DNA of 64,000 bases from Brevundimonas alba (GCF_011927945.1 NZ_JAATJM010000001.1:1807501-1871500); one strand, 5' to 3'. Shown: positions 34,713 to 45,172, numbered from the stretch's first letter. Notes: a model not told the origin generated them from the sequence alone. Numbers and translations: made by a program.

Positions 34713-35232
34713 CGAGCCCGGAGACGAAGGCATTGCGTCCATGGCGCGCCGAACGGCCGAGGCGGCGGCGGCGCTGGACGGGCTGAAGGAACCGGCCGAG
34801 AGGGCGGCGGCCTCGATCGAGAACGCGTTCGACCGCGCGGGCAGCGGTCTGGCCCGATCCCTGGCGCGAGCGGCCGCGGATGGCGAACTGTCACTCACCG
34901 AATTGGTGCGCGCAGTGCTGGCGGCGGTGAACGCGGCAGCCGGCGGGCGTGGCGGCGGGCTGTCCGGCGCGATCGCTCAAGCGGTCGGATCGATCTTCTC
35001 GGGGTCCAGGGCCGACGGCGGGCCTGTCGCCGCAGGAGGCGCGTATCTGGTCGGGGAGCGGGGACCGGAGCTGTTTCGCCCGGCCGGTGCAGGCGCGATC
35101 GAGCCCGCCAGCGGGTCCAACATAACAGTCAACGTGCAGGTCGAGGGCGGGCCAGAAGCCCTGCTGAGGTCCGAAGCGCAGATCGCCCAGGCGCTCGCAC
35201 GGGCGGTCTCTCTGGGCGCGCGCCGCCTCTAG
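34705..35232 (+). CDS. short GTA tail tape measure protein (g11 type)
   Basis: A 175-residue tape measure protein. Residues 1-60 are helical, 65-100 are an Ala/Gly-rich hydrophobic segment, and the C-terminal motif GGPVAAGGAYLVGERGPELFRPAGAGAIEP is the lambda-type tape measure end. GTA tails are short, so a tape measure far below phage length is expected. Reading frame intact; begins inside the preceding gene. Confidence 0.87.
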   Translation: MTDEPGDEGIASMARRTAEAAAALDGLKEPAERAAASIENAFDRAGSGLARSLARAAADGELSLTELVRAVLAAVNAAAGGRGGGLSGAIAQAVGSIFSGSRADGGPVAAGGAYLVGERGPELFRPAGAGAIEPASGSNITVNVQVEGGPEALLRSEAQIAQALARAVSLGARRL

Positions 35233-35269
35233 GCTTCCGCGCTGCGGAACAATCCAAGGAGACATCGAG

Positions 35270-35899
35270 ATGGCCTTTCACGAGGTGAGGCTGCCCGCGC
35301 GTCTGGCGTTTGGATCAACCGGCGGCGTCGAACGCCGAACGGAAATCGTGACGCTCGGCTCAGGCTTCGAGCGACGGTCCACGCCCTGGGCTCATGGCCG
35401 TCGGCGCTATCTGATCGGGGCGAACCTGAAGTCGCTGGACGACATGGCGACCCTGACCGCCTTCTTCGAAGCCCGGCTTGGACGGCTGTATGGCTTTCGC
35501 TTCCGGGATTTCGCCGACTTCAAATCGTGTCCGCCGAGCGGGACGATATCGTCTGTCGACCAAGGCATCGGCGCCGGCGACGGCGCGCGCACCGTATTCG
35601 ATCTGACGAAGCGGTACGACGATGACCAAGCGGCGTGCGAACGCCGGATACACAAACCGGTCGAGGGCACGGTCGCGATCGCGGTGGATGGAGTTGAACT
35701 CGACGCGGCGGTTTTCGCCGTCGACCTCACGACAGGAACCGTCACGCTCGCGACACCCCCGGCCAACGGCGCCGTCGTTACGGCGGGCTACGAGTTCGAC
35801 GTCCCGGTCCGGTTCGACGCGGATCGGATCGATGTGACGCTGGAAAGCTTCGCTGCGGGACGGATGGCCGCCGTGCCCCTCATCGAAGTGAGGGTCTGA
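35270..35899 (+). CDS. GTA distal tail protein, DUF2460 (g12 type)
   Basis: A 209-residue DUF2460 protein. It opens with FHEVRLPARLAFGSTGGVERRTEIV and shows RRYLIGANLKSLDDMATLTAFFEARLGRLYGFRFRDFADFKS, both diagnostic. It forms the hexamer at the tail tip that joins tube and baseplate hub. AAGGAGA precedes the ATG. Intact. Confidence 0.92.
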   Translation: MAFHEVRLPARLAFGSTGGVERRTEIVTLGSGFERRSTPWAHGRRRYLIGANLKSLDDMATLTAFFEARLGRLYGFRFRDFADFKSCPPSGTISSVDQGIGAGDGARTVFDLTKRYDDDQAACERRIHKPVEGTVAIAVDGVELDAAVFAVDLTTGTVTLATPPANGAVVTAGYEFDVPVRFDADRIDVTLESFAAGRMAAVPLIEVRV

Positions 35900-35901
35900 G
35901 C

Positions 35902-36555
35902 ATGCGCCAGATACCCGCCGAGCTGGCCGCCCGCATCGAGAGCGGGGCGTCGACCCTGTGCCATGCCTGGCTGCTGAAAAGAGCCGATGGCCTCCAGCTG
36001 GGCTTCACCGACCATGATCGGGACCTGGAGCTCGGAGGCATTACCTGCAGGGCCGCCAGCGGGTGGACAACGGGCGCAGCTGAAAGCGCGATCGGCCTGA
36101 CGGGCGGATCGGCGGCAGCGGCGGGCGTTCTCGACGACATCGCCATCTGCGAAGCGGATATCTCAGCCGGCCTGTATGACGGCGCGCAGGTCGCGTTGTG
36201 GCGGGTCGATTGGCGCCGGCCGGACCTGAAGGTGCGGCTTTGGGTGGCGCGGCTCGCCCGGATCCGTCGGGAGGGCGAGGGGTTCACTGCCGACCTCGAG
36301 GGCCCGATGGCGGCGCTGGAGCGGGTGACAGGGCGCACCTATGGCCGCGACTGCGACGCGCAACTGGGCGACGCACGATGTCGGGTGGAACTCGACGGCT
36401 TCCCCGGCGCGGTTTGCGACAAACGCTGGGCCACCTGCGTCGGTACATTCAGCAACGGCGTCAACTTCCAGGGCTTTCCGGACATTCCCGGCGACGACTT
36501 CCTGACGGCTGCGCCGGTGCAGGGCGGTCGCAACGATGGTCGGAGCCGGCGATGA
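35902..36555 (+). CDS. GTA baseplate hub protein, DUF2163/BR0599 (g13 type), shortened
   Basis: A 217-residue protein with the DUF2163 start (IPAELAARIESGASTLCHAWLL) and LTDHDRD-like LGFTDHDRDLELGGI, then the end of the BR0599 domain (CDKRWATCVGTFSNGVNFQGFPDIPGDDF) where paired cysteines may bind a [4Fe-4S] cluster in RcGTA. Between GDARCRVELD and VCDKRWATC only about ten residues remain, whereas homologues I recall carry roughly 65-75 more there. An in-frame internal deletion is suggested. Its end overlaps the peptidase gene by four bases. Confidence 0.85.
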   Translation: MRQIPAELAARIESGASTLCHAWLLKRADGLQLGFTDHDRDLELGGITCRAASGWTTGAAESAIGLTGGSAAAAGVLDDIAICEADISAGLYDGAQVALWRVDWRRPDLKVRLWVARLARIRREGEGFTADLEGPMAALERVTGRTYGRDCDAQLGDARCRVELDGFPGAVCDKRWATCVGTFSNGVNFQGFPDIPGDDFLTAAPVQGGRNDGRSRR

Positions 36556-37016
36556 GCGCGGCGGCCGCGATTGCGGCTCGAGGTTGGCTGGGCACGCCCT
36601 ATCGTCATCAAGCCAGCCTGAGAGGAGAGGGCGCGGACTGTCTCGGGCTGGTGCGAGGGGTGTGGCGGGAGCTGCTCGGAGCAGAGCCGGAAGTCGTGCC
36701 GGCTTACCGCCCGGACTGGGCGGAGGTCGGCGGCGAGGAAACCCTGCTGCGCGTGGCGCGGCGCTGGCTGACGGAAATACCTCTCGCATCCGCCAGGGCC
36801 GGTGACGTGCTGCTGTTTCGAATGGCTCCGGGCTGTCCGGCGAAGCACTGCGCGATCCTGAGCGAGGGCGCCCTGGCCGGCGGGGCCGAGCCGCGCATGA
36901 TCCACGCCTACTGGGGTCGGGCGGTGGTCGAGAGCTGGATGGGCGTCTGGTGGCGGAGCCGGCTGGTGGCCGCGTTCGCCTGGCCTTCCCAAGGAACCGA
37001 CAGGGAGATCGGCTGA
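36552..37016 (+). CDS. GTA cell wall peptidase, NlpC/P60 (g14 type)
   Basis: A 154-residue NlpC/P60 cysteine peptidase. The catalytic Cys is in GEGADCLGLVRGVW, the His in PAKHCAILSEG, and a third polar residue in MIHAYWGRAVVESW. In GTA particles it digests peptidoglycan to open the way for DNA entry. Start overlaps the hub gene by four bases and its stop overlaps the megatron ATG by one. Intact. Confidence 0.9.
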   Translation: MSAAAAIAARGWLGTPYRHQASLRGEGADCLGLVRGVWRELLGAEPEVVPAYRPDWAEVGGEETLLRVARRWLTEIPLASARAGDVLLFRMAPGCPAKHCAILSEGALAGGAEPRMIHAYWGRAVVESWMGVWWRSRLVAAFAWPSQGTDREIG

Positions 37017-40000
37017 TGGCGCAGGTGGTTCTGGGCGGGATCGGGGCCTCGATCGGAGGCGGGTTCGGAGGCGCCCTCGGCGCTGCGCTCGGTGGAATGC
37101 TGGATCAGGCGCTGGTCGCCGGACTGGAGCCGGCGCGCCAGAAGGGCCCGCGGCTCAGCGCTCTTGCCCTGCAGGGAACGGCTGAAGGCGCGCCGATGGC
37201 CTGCGTCTTCGGCCGCGCGCGGGTGGTCGGACAGATCATCTGGGCGGCCCGGTTCCTTGAAGGCCGCAAGACATCGTCGGCCGGCAAGGGCGGGCCGCGC
37301 ACGGTGGAGTACGACTACTCACTGAGCTTCGCTGTGGCCCTGTGCGAGGGCGCGGTGGATGGCATCGGCCGCGTCTGGGCGGACGGTCAGCCGATGGACC
37401 TGACAGGTGTAACGATGCGGCTGCATCGTGGGGCTGACAACCAGACCCCGGATTCTCTGATAGAGGCCATCGAGACCGGCGCGCCCGCGTATCGCGGTAC
37501 GGCATACGTTGTGTTCGAGGACCTGCCGTTGGGCCCTTACGGCAATCGGCCGCCGCAGCTTGCATTCGAGGTGTTCCGACGGGCCCGCGGGTCGGAGCCG
37601 CGACTTGAGGACCGGCTCGAGGGCGTCTGTCTGATACCCGGTGCGGGCGAGTTCGTTCTGGCGACCGAGGCGGTCGTGAGGCGTGAAGGTCTGACGAGGA
37701 CGGCGCCCGAGAACGTCCATGCCGGAAGTGGGGGGACAGATCTCGCGGTGTCCCTTGATCAGCTTCAGGCGCAGGCCCCCAATCTGAAACGGGTCAGCCT
37801 CGTGATCGGCTGGTTCGGCAACGATCTGAGGGCGGATCACTGCGTGGTCAGGCCGGGCGTGGAGCGTCTCGATAAACCGACCGAGCCGATGGTTTGGTCT
37901 GTGGCGGGTCTGATGCGGGGCGAGGCCCACCTGATTTCGCAGAGCGGCGGCGCACCGGCCTATGGCGGAACGCCGTCAGACGACGCCGTGCGACAGGCCG
38001 TCGCGGAACTGAAGGCACGCGGGCTGGAAGTGACCCTTTATCCCTTCGTCTTCATGGATGTGCCGGCCGGCAATGGCCTTCCCGATCCCGACGGCGCGGC
38101 CGAGCAGCCTGCCTATCCCTGGCGCGGGCGCATTCGGGGCGAGGACGGAGTCGGGGCGACGGCCGAGGTCGCGGCTCTCTTCGGCGACGAGGCCGGCTGG
38201 GGACTGCGCCGCCTCGCCCTGCACTACGCGCAACTGGCTGCGGAAACGGGCGCGGAAGGGCTGTTGTTCGGCTCGGAGATGCGGGGGCTGACCTGGACGC
38301 GTGATGCCGACGGCGGTTTTCCAGCCGTGGAGGCCTTCCGTGCACTGGCAAACGAATGCCGCGCCGTCGTCGGAGCTGACGTCAAGCTGTCGTATGCGGC
38401 GGACTGGTCGGAGTATTCCGGATGGCGCGAAGAAGCGGACGTGATCTTCCATCTCGATCCGCTGTGGGCTGATCCCGAGGTCGATTACGTGGGTGTCGAC
38501 TGGTATCCGCCCTTGGCAGACTGGCGAGACGGCGACGGCGGCGTGGACGGGGAGGTCTTCTCCGGTCCGGACGATCCGGCGGCTCTGGCCGCGCAGGTCG
38601 CGGGCGGTGAGGGCTTCGACTGGTTCTATGCCTCGCCGGCCGACAGGGCTGCGCAACAGCGCACGCCCGTCGTCGATACCGCTCACGAAGAGAATTGGGT
38701 CTTTCGGTCGAAGGATCTGAAGGGCTGGTGGTCCAACGCACACCACGACCGGGCCGATGGCGTTCGCGCGGTTGAGCCGACTGCATGGGTTCCGGGTATG
38801 AAGCCGGTCCGTCTGACGGAGTTCGCTGTCCCGCCGTGGATCGGGGCGGCAACGCGCCGCACCTGTTTCAGGACGCCAAGAGTTCGGAGGGCGGGCTGCC
38901 TCCATTCTCCACCGGCGGCCGGGATGATCAGATGCAGCGCCGCGCGATCGAGGCCGTGCTGGGTCATTTTGCCGATCCGGACAACAACCCAGTGTCGTCG
39001 GTCTATGGCGGACCGATGCTTGAGGCCGCCGACCTCTGGTGCTGGGACGCGCGTCCCTGGCCGCACTTTCCGGGGCGATCGGATGTCTGGGCCGACGCCC
39101 CGGCTTGGCGCACCGGTCACTGGCTGAACGGCCGGCTCGGGGGCGACACGCGCGATCTGATCTCCGAAATCCTGAGGCGTGGCGGGCTTTCCGCGGGTGA
39201 GGTCGAGGTGGGTGCGTCCTCCGGAGAGGTGCAGGGCTACGTCATCGACCGGCCGATGCGGACGCGCGACGCACTCGAGCCCCTCCTGGCCGCTCTCGGC
39301 ATGGTCGCGGCGGAGCGGGACGGCCGGGTGGCAATCGTTGGGGACGAGCCCGCGACGCTGGAGCTCTCCGCGGAAGCCTTGGCGCTTCCCGCCAACGGTG
39401 GAAGCGTGCGGGCGGATCGGACGCTCGAAGCCGCGCCGTCCGCAGCGAGAGTCAGGTTCATCGACGGCTCCCGGGACTACCAGACCGGTTCGGTCGTGCT
39501 CAGGACTGCGAGCGAAGGTGGCGGGCTGGACATCGACCTTCCCGCCGTATGTTCGCGCGCTCTGGCTCTGACCGCCGCGGCGAGACGGCTGGAGCAGGGC
39601 TCGGATCGCCTGACGCTGGCGCTTGGGCCGCTGGAGTCTCTGACAGTTGAGCCGGGCGATGTGGTGACGGTCGAGGCGGACGAGCGAAATTGGCGCGTTG
39701 GCCGGCGCGACAGGGACGAGACGCCTTCGGCCCTTCTCGAACCCACGTCTGGCGTCAGCATGGGCGAAGACGACGGCATCCCGTCGCCGGGAGAGCCATC
39801 GGGGCTGATCGGAGAGCCGTTCTTCCGCATGATAGATCCGCCGCCGCTGGCGGGCGTGGAGGAGGACCGCCGACCGATCGCCGTTGTCTCCGGCGACCCA
39901 TGGCGACCGATGCGGGTGTTCGCTGGAGCGGACTCGTCGAGCCTGACGACGCGAGGGGACGTCGGCGAGCCGGCCACGGTCGGTATCCTGGCTTCGGCAT

Positions 40001-40734
40001 TGGGCTTCGGCGTCTGCAATCGTTGGGACGAAGCCAACGTGCTGGACGTTCGTGTCGAAGGCCGGGCGCCGGAAAGCCTGTCTGTCCATTCGGTGCTGGC
40101 CGGCGGCAACGCCCTTGCCGTCGAGACGGCGTCGGGCTGGGAGATCATCCAGTTCCGTGCTGCGCAATTGATCGGGGACGGTATCTGGCGACTGTCGGGC
40201 CTGCTGCGCGGTCAACAGGGCACCGATGTGGAAGCCATGGAGGGCGCCGAAACTGGCACCATCGTTGTCTTCCTGGATCAGAGCACGGTGCGTGTGGCTT
40301 CGCCGTCGTCGGAACGCGGGCTGTCAATGGTCTGGCGAGCCGGTCCGGTCGGCGCGCCCGCCGGTGGAGCGGGTGTCAGCGATACGGCTTTCACGCCGGG
40401 AGGCCGGAATGACCGACCGTGGAGTCCCGCTCATTTGCGAAGCGCACTTCGAGTCGACGGCGGATTCGATCTCGGATGGGTCGCCCGCAACCGGATTGAC
40501 GGGGATCGGTGGGACGGGGAGCCGGCGATGTCCGACTCCTTGCGCTTTCAGGTCAGAATTCTCGACGCCGGAGACCCGGTTCGCGTCTTCGAAGTCGACG
40601 CTCAGGCCGCGGTCTATTCCGCGGTGGATGTGGCCGCAGACTTCGAGGGCGATCTGGCCGGCGCCGAGGCAGCGGTGGCGCAGTGGGGCGAAGGCTACGG
40701 CTGGGGCACGGAGGCGCGCGTCCGGCTGGTCTGA
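37016..40734 (+). pseudogene. GTA megatron tail fibre/hub protein (g15 type), frameshifted
   Basis: The largest GTA gene. The N-terminal part (GASIGGGFGGALGAALGGML, LEGRKTSSAGKGGPRTVEYDY) and the TIM-barrel domain (YAADWSEYSGWREEADV, DYVGVDWYPPLADWRDGDGG) read in frame to RLTEF at 38824. There the frame runs on as unrelated sequence to a stop at 39127, while the -1 frame continues as CPAVDRGGNAPHLFQDAKSS and runs to the true end at 40734. One G seems missing at 38825. Restored, it would be 1239 residues, normal for the family. No programmed-frameshift signal was seen. Confidence 0.9.
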
Positions 40735-40832
40735 TCGTCGACGGGGACGCTTTTCGCCTGAGCGCCTTTGCGGTCTGATGCGAATGCCCTAACTGACAGG
40801 TCTGGTTTGACGCAGCAGGAGCGAACTCGAAC

Positions 40833-41756
40833 GTGGCGGGCGATCCCTACAAGGAACTGGGCGTTTCAAGGGGCGCGAGCGCGGACGAGATCAAGAAGGC
40901 GTTCCGCAAGCTCGCCAAGGAGCTCCATCCCGACAAGAACCCCGGCAACCGCGAGGCGGACGAACGCTTCAAGCGTGTGACCGCGGCATTCGACCTGCTT
41001 GGCGACGCGGAGAAGCGCGCCCGGTTCGACCGTGGCGAGATCGATGCCGACGGGCGGGAGCAATTCGCCGGCTTCAGCGGCAGGACAAGAGGCGGTTCAG
41101 GCGCCAACCCGTTCGGCCAGGGCGGCGCCCAGCGCGGCGGATTCGAGAACATCGACCTGGACGATATTTTTGGCGGAATGTTCGGTGGCGGAGCGCGCGC
41201 GGGCGGTGGCGCTCGGGGCGGATTTCCCTCACGGGGTCAGGACGTCAAGGCGACGCTGGAGATCAGCCTTGAGGACTCCATCTCGGGCGCAACCCGGCGT
41301 ATCCAGTTTTCGGACGGCCGCACGCTCGACGTGACCATTCCCAAGGGCGCAGCCGACGGCCAGACCATCCGGCTGCGAGGGCAGGGTGCGCCCGGTGCGT
41401 CGGGGCGCAGCGAAGCCGGTGACGCCCTGATCACGCTCAAGATCGCACCGCATCCTGTCTTCCAGCGCGACGGCGCGGACCTCACGATGGACCTGCCAGT
41501 GCCCCTGCCGGATGCCGTTCTCGGCGGCAAGGTTCCGGTGCGGACGCCGGAAGGTACGGTCAACATGACCATCCCGCCCGGATCGAACTCCGGCAAGGTG
41601 CTGCGACTGAAGGGCAGGGGCGCGTTCGTCGCCGGCAAGCGCGGCGATCTGCTGGCCAAGCTGATGGTCATGCTCCCGGACAGCGAGGACGAAGGCCTGA
41701 CGAAGCTGGCCGAGGCCATGCGTGACAGGGGGGCTTACCGCCCCTGGCGCGACTGA
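40833..41756 (+). CDS. CbpA/DnaJ-like co-chaperone without zinc finger
   Basis: A 307-residue J-protein. Residues 3-65 are a J-domain with an intact HPD (AKELHPDKNPGN); residues 75-125 are Gly/Phe-rich; residues 128-300 are the C-terminal substrate-binding domains (ATLEISLEDSISGATRRIQ, FQRDGADLTMDLPVPLPDAVLGGKVPVRTPEG). The CXXCXGXG zinc fingers of DnaJ are absent, as in CbpA. Start is GTG at 40833, with AGGAG 11 bases upstream. It overlaps serC by one base. Confidence 0.92.
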   Translation: MAGDPYKELGVSRGASADEIKKAFRKLAKELHPDKNPGNREADERFKRVTAAFDLLGDAEKRARFDRGEIDADGREQFAGFSGRTRGGSGANPFGQGGAQRGGFENIDLDDIFGGMFGGGARAGGGARGGFPSRGQDVKATLEISLEDSISGATRRIQFSDGRTLDVTIPKGAADGQTIRLRGQGAPGASGRSEAGDALITLKIAPHPVFQRDGADLTMDLPVPLPDAVLGGKVPVRTPEGTVNMTIPPGSNSGKVLRLKGRGAFVAGKRGDLLAKLMVMLPDSEDEGLTKLAEAMRDRGAYRPWRD

Positions 41757-42907
41757 TGCCCGGCAAGCCGAACGCCAAACCCGCGCGGCCGTGGTTCTCC
41801 TCCGGCCCGACAGCGAAGCGGCCTGGCTGGTCCAGTCAGAGCCTTCCGCACGAGCTGCTCGGCCGCGGAATCCGCGCGCCGGAAGTCGTGGAGCGGTTTT
41901 CGCACGCCCTTCGGCGGACCCGTGATCTCCTGCAGATCCCCGCCGACTGGAAGCTTGTCTATGTGCCGGGATCGGATACAGGCGCCGTCGAAGCGGTGAT
42001 GTGGTCGATGCTGGGCGAGCGCCCCGTTCAGGTACTGGCGTTCGAGAATTTCGGGCAGGTCTGGGCGACCGATCTCCGCGATCACCTCGACCTTCAGCCG
42101 GATGTGCTCACCGCGCCCTGGGGCCAGTTCCCGGATGTGGCCGGGATCGACCCCGCCAAGGATCTCGTTCTGCCATGGAACGGCACCACGTCGGGTGTGA
42201 AGGCGCCGGACGGCGACTGGATCGCCGCTGATCGCGAGGGGCTGGTGATTTGCGACGCCACCTCGGCGGCGTTCGCCATGCCGCTGCCCTGGGATCGGCT
42301 GGACGTGGTGACGTTCAGTTTCCAGAAGGCCTTGGGCGGGGAAGCGGGGCTGGGCGTCGCCGCCCTGTCGCCTCGTGCAATCGAACGGCTGGACCGATAC
42401 ACGCCGCCTCGCCCTATCCCGAAAGTTCTCCGTCTGCGCAATGGCGAGGGGTTCGACCAAGCGCTGGCCTCCGGATCGATGATCAACACCTTCTCGGTCT
42501 GGACCATCGAGGACTGGATCGACGGTGTGGAGTGGGGCTTGGCGATCGGAGGACTGCCGGCGCTCATCGCCCGCACCGACGCCAACGCCGCCGTTCTCGA
42601 CGCCTGGGTCCAGCGGACGGACTGGATCGACTATCTTGCCGAGAACCCCGACATCCGGTCGACGACCTCGGTATGCCTGAAGTTCGTCGATCCGCGAGTC
42701 AGCGCCATGGATGAGACCGCCCGCCGGGATCTGGTGCTGCGGATGAAGGGTCTGGTGGAGGCGGAAGGGGCGGCCTTCGACGTCGAGAGCCATCGGAACG
42801 CCCCGCCCGGCCTGCGCATCTGGTGCGGGTGCACAGTCGACGCGGCCGACATCGAGGCTCTCACGCCGTGGCTCGACTGGGCGTTCGAAACAGCCTTGGC
42901 CGATTAA
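41756..42907 (+). CDS. serC: phosphoserine aminotransferase, alphaproteobacterial type
   Basis: A 383-residue fold type I PLP enzyme of serine biosynthesis, converting 3-phosphohydroxypyruvate to phosphoserine. The opening WFSSGPTAKRPGWS, the PLP lysine in TFSFQKALGGEAGLG and NTFSVWTIEDW are those of the alphaproteobacterial SerC. ATG overlaps the J-protein stop. A serA gene, often next to serC in relatives, is not found before purA. Confidence 0.92.
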   Translation: MPGKPNAKPARPWFSSGPTAKRPGWSSQSLPHELLGRGIRAPEVVERFSHALRRTRDLLQIPADWKLVYVPGSDTGAVEAVMWSMLGERPVQVLAFENFGQVWATDLRDHLDLQPDVLTAPWGQFPDVAGIDPAKDLVLPWNGTTSGVKAPDGDWIAADREGLVICDATSAAFAMPLPWDRLDVVTFSFQKALGGEAGLGVAALSPRAIERLDRYTPPRPIPKVLRLRNGEGFDQALASGSMINTFSVWTIEDWIDGVEWGLAIGGLPALIARTDANAAVLDAWVQRTDWIDYLAENPDIRSTTSVCLKFVDPRVSAMDETARRDLVLRMKGLVEAEGAAFDVESHRNAPPGLRIWCGCTVDAADIEALTPWLDWAFETALAD

Positions 42908-42987
42908 TGCGCCGGTCAGGACGACACCGGACGATTCCCCCGCTATAGGCTGCGCCCGCATCCCAAAGTCGGTAGCGGAGAAACGTC

Positions 42988-44283
42988 TTGGCGAACGTCG
43001 CGGTGGTCGGCGCCCAGTGGGGTGACGAGGGCAAGGGCAAGATCGTCGACTGGCTGTCGAACCGCGCCGACGTGGTCGTACGCTTCCAGGGCGGGCACAA
43101 CGCCGGGCACACGCTGGTCGTCGACGGCAAGGTCTACAAGCTGGCGCTGCTGCCCAGCGGGGTGGTGCAGGGCAAGCCTTCGATCATCGGCAATGGCGTG
43201 GTCGTCGATCCCTGGCATCTGGTCGGCGAAATCGAGAAGATTGTCGCGCAGGGCGTCGCCATCAGCCCGGACGTGCTGATCGTCGCCGACAACGCCTGCC
43301 TGATCCTGCCCATCCATCCCGCTCTCGACGTCGCGCGCGAGGCGGCGGCCAGCGCGCCCGGCGCCCGCATCGGCACCACAGGACGCGGCATCGGTCCCGC
43401 CTATGAAGACAAGGTCGGCCGCCGGGCGATCCGGGTCTGCGATCTCGCCAGCGCCGAGGACCTGAAGGTCAAGATCGACCGGCTACGGGCCCACCATGAC
43501 CCGCTCCGCGCTGGGCTGGGCCTTGAGCCGATCGATCCGGAGGGGCTGCTACAGCAGTTGCTCGATATCGCCCCGAAGATCCTGCCCTACGTCCAGCCGG
43601 CGTGGCGGGTGCTGGATCAGGCGCGGCGCGCCGGCAAGCGTGTCCTGTTCGAAGGCGCGCAGGGTGCCTTCCTGGACGTGGACCACGGCACCTATCCCTA
43701 TGTAACGAGCTCGAACACCGTCGCCGGTCAGGCCGCGGCCGGCGCGGGCATCGGCCCCCGCGGCGTCGGCTATGTGCTCGGCATCGTGAAGGCCTACACC
43801 ACGCGCGTCGGCGAGGGGCCGTTCGCCTGCGAACTGAACGACGAGGTTGGCCAGCATCTGGCGACCGTCGGCCGCGAGGTTGGCGTCAACACCGGCAGGG
43901 CCCGCCGCTGCGGCTGGTTCGATGCGGTGCTGGTCCGGCAATCGGTGGCGATCAACGGGATCGACGGCATCGCCTTGACCAAGCTGGATGTCCTCGACGG
44001 ACTGAAGACGCTGAAAATCTGCACCGGCTATCGGATCGGCGGCGAGGTGCTCGACTACCTGCCCTCGAGCCTCAAGGATCAGGCGGCTGCCCAGCCCGTG
44101 TTCGAGGAACTGGAGGGTTGGAGCGAGAGCACCGCGTCCGCCCGCAGCTTCCGCGATCTGAACGCCAATGCGATCAAATACGTCCGGCGGATCGAGGAAC
44201 TGATCGGCGCCCCGGTGGCCCTGCTGTCGACCAGCCCCGAGCGGGACGACACCATCCTGATGCACGATCCCTTTCAGGGCTGA
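42988..44283 (+). CDS. purA: adenylosuccinate synthetase
   Basis: A 431-residue enzyme making adenylosuccinate from IMP, aspartate and GTP. The motif [16 protein letters not shown] with the catalytic Asp and the P-loop, [13 protein letters not shown] with the catalytic His, [13 protein letters not shown] and the nucleotide-base motif [10 protein letters not shown] are intact. Start is TTG at 42988 with GGAG seven bases upstream. Full length. Confidence 0.96.
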   Translation: MANVAVVGAQWGDEGKGKIVDWLSNRADVVVRFQGGHNAGHTLVVDGKVYKLALLPSGVVQGKPSIIGNGVVVDPWHLVGEIEKIVAQGVAISPDVLIVADNACLILPIHPALDVAREAAASAPGARIGTTGRGIGPAYEDKVGRRAIRVCDLASAEDLKVKIDRLRAHHDPLRAGLGLEPIDPEGLLQQLLDIAPKILPYVQPAWRVLDQARRAGKRVLFEGAQGAFLDVDHGTYPYVTSSNTVAGQAAAGAGIGPRGVGYVLGIVKAYTTRVGEGPFACELNDEVGQHLATVGREVGVNTGRARRCGWFDAVLVRQSVAINGIDGIALTKLDVLDGLKTLKICTGYRIGGEVLDYLPSSLKDQAAAQPVFEELEGWSESTASARSFRDLNANAIKYVRRIEELIGAPVALLSTSPERDDTILMHDPFQG

Positions 44284-44365
44284 GCGCCCTAGCCGAAACG
44301 TCAGCGTTCAACGGGTCTTAACCCAACCCCATTAAGGATGACGGTCTGTCTGGAGGGCCTGCGTC

Positions 44366-45172
44366 TTGTTTGCTGTCGATCCTCGCGTTCTGGCGAAGGT
44401 GGCGCCGATCCTGAGGCGTGTTCTGGTCGTCGACCCGAACCCTCATGCCGCACGCCTGCTGACCGAGATCATCAAGGGGATGGGGGCGGGTGAGATCGTC
44501 GTCGAGCAGAGCCAGCAGCGGGCGCTACAGGCCGCGGCAGACCTCGAACCGGGGATCATCTTCACCGAACGCAACGGCGATAACCTCGAAGGCGAGGCGC
44601 TGGCTCGCGCCTTGCGCCGATCAAGCCTTCCCTGCCGTCGGGCGCCGATCATCATGGTCACCGCCGACGCGACCGCCAGCACCATCATCGGCGCCCGCGA
44701 CAGCGGCGTGCACGAATTCCTCCGCAAGCCCTTCACGAGCGCCGACCTGCTCAAACGGGTGGAGAACGTCGCGCTGAAGCCTCGCGACTGGGTCGAGGCC
44801 GTGGGCTATGTCGGCCCGGACCGTCGCCGCTTCAACTCGGGTGAGTTCTCGGGCGACCGGAAGCGCAAGGCCGATCGGCCGGCGACCGGCGCGGCGGCGA
44901 TGGCGGCGGCCAAGGATCAGGCGATGCGGATTCTCGCGGCCGCTCTGGATCAGTTCGACAGCGATCCGATGCAGGCCGTCAGGGCCATTCGGGAACAGGC
45001 GGCGACGCTGAAGTCGTTGGCGATGAAGGCGTCGGACTCGCGTCTTGCAGTCGCCGTGGGCGCGCTGGAGGTCACGCTGGCATCGGGCCCGCCTAGCAAG
45101 GCCACCCTTGCTGCGCCTATCGGATCGCTGCTGGCCATGGCGCCGCCGGAGCCGATGAAGAAGGCAGGCTGA
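44366..45172 (+). CDS. receiver-domain protein lacking the phosphorylation site
   Basis: A 268-residue protein with a CheY-like fold at about residues 18-135, but with key residues changed. The acidic pair after VLVVD is Pro-Asn (VDPNPH), and the acceptor position is Glu in GIIFTERNGDN. The Thr of PIIMVTA and the Lys of FLRKPF are kept. Residues 135-160 contain a VGPDRRRFNSG motif and the rest is helical with an Ala-rich C-terminus. A phosphorylation-independent role is likely. TTG start with GGAGGG eight bases upstream. Confidence 0.82.
   Translation: MFAVDPRVLAKVAPILRRVLVVDPNPHAARLLTEIIKGMGAGEIVVEQSQQRALQAAADLEPGIIFTERNGDNLEGEALARALRRSSLPCRRAPIIMVTADATASTIIGARDSGVHEFLRKPFTSADLLKRVENVALKPRDWVEAVGYVGPDRRRFNSGEFSGDRKRKADRPATGAAAMAAAKDQAMRILAAALDQFDSDPMQAVRAIREQAATLKSLAMKASDSRLAVAVGALEVTLASGPPSKATLAAPIGSLLAMAPPEPMKKAG

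Noticed and set aside
40735-40778. Possible third frameshift at the end of the megatron gene, where another frame reads LIVDGDAFRLSAFAV
   Set aside because: The megatron already ends at a plausible natural terminus at 40734. I could not recall homologues extending further, so the tail frame is taken as chance.
44317-44336. CtrA full site upstream of the receiver-domain gene (TTAA elements)
   Set aside because: The two TTAA elements are ten bases apart, not seven.
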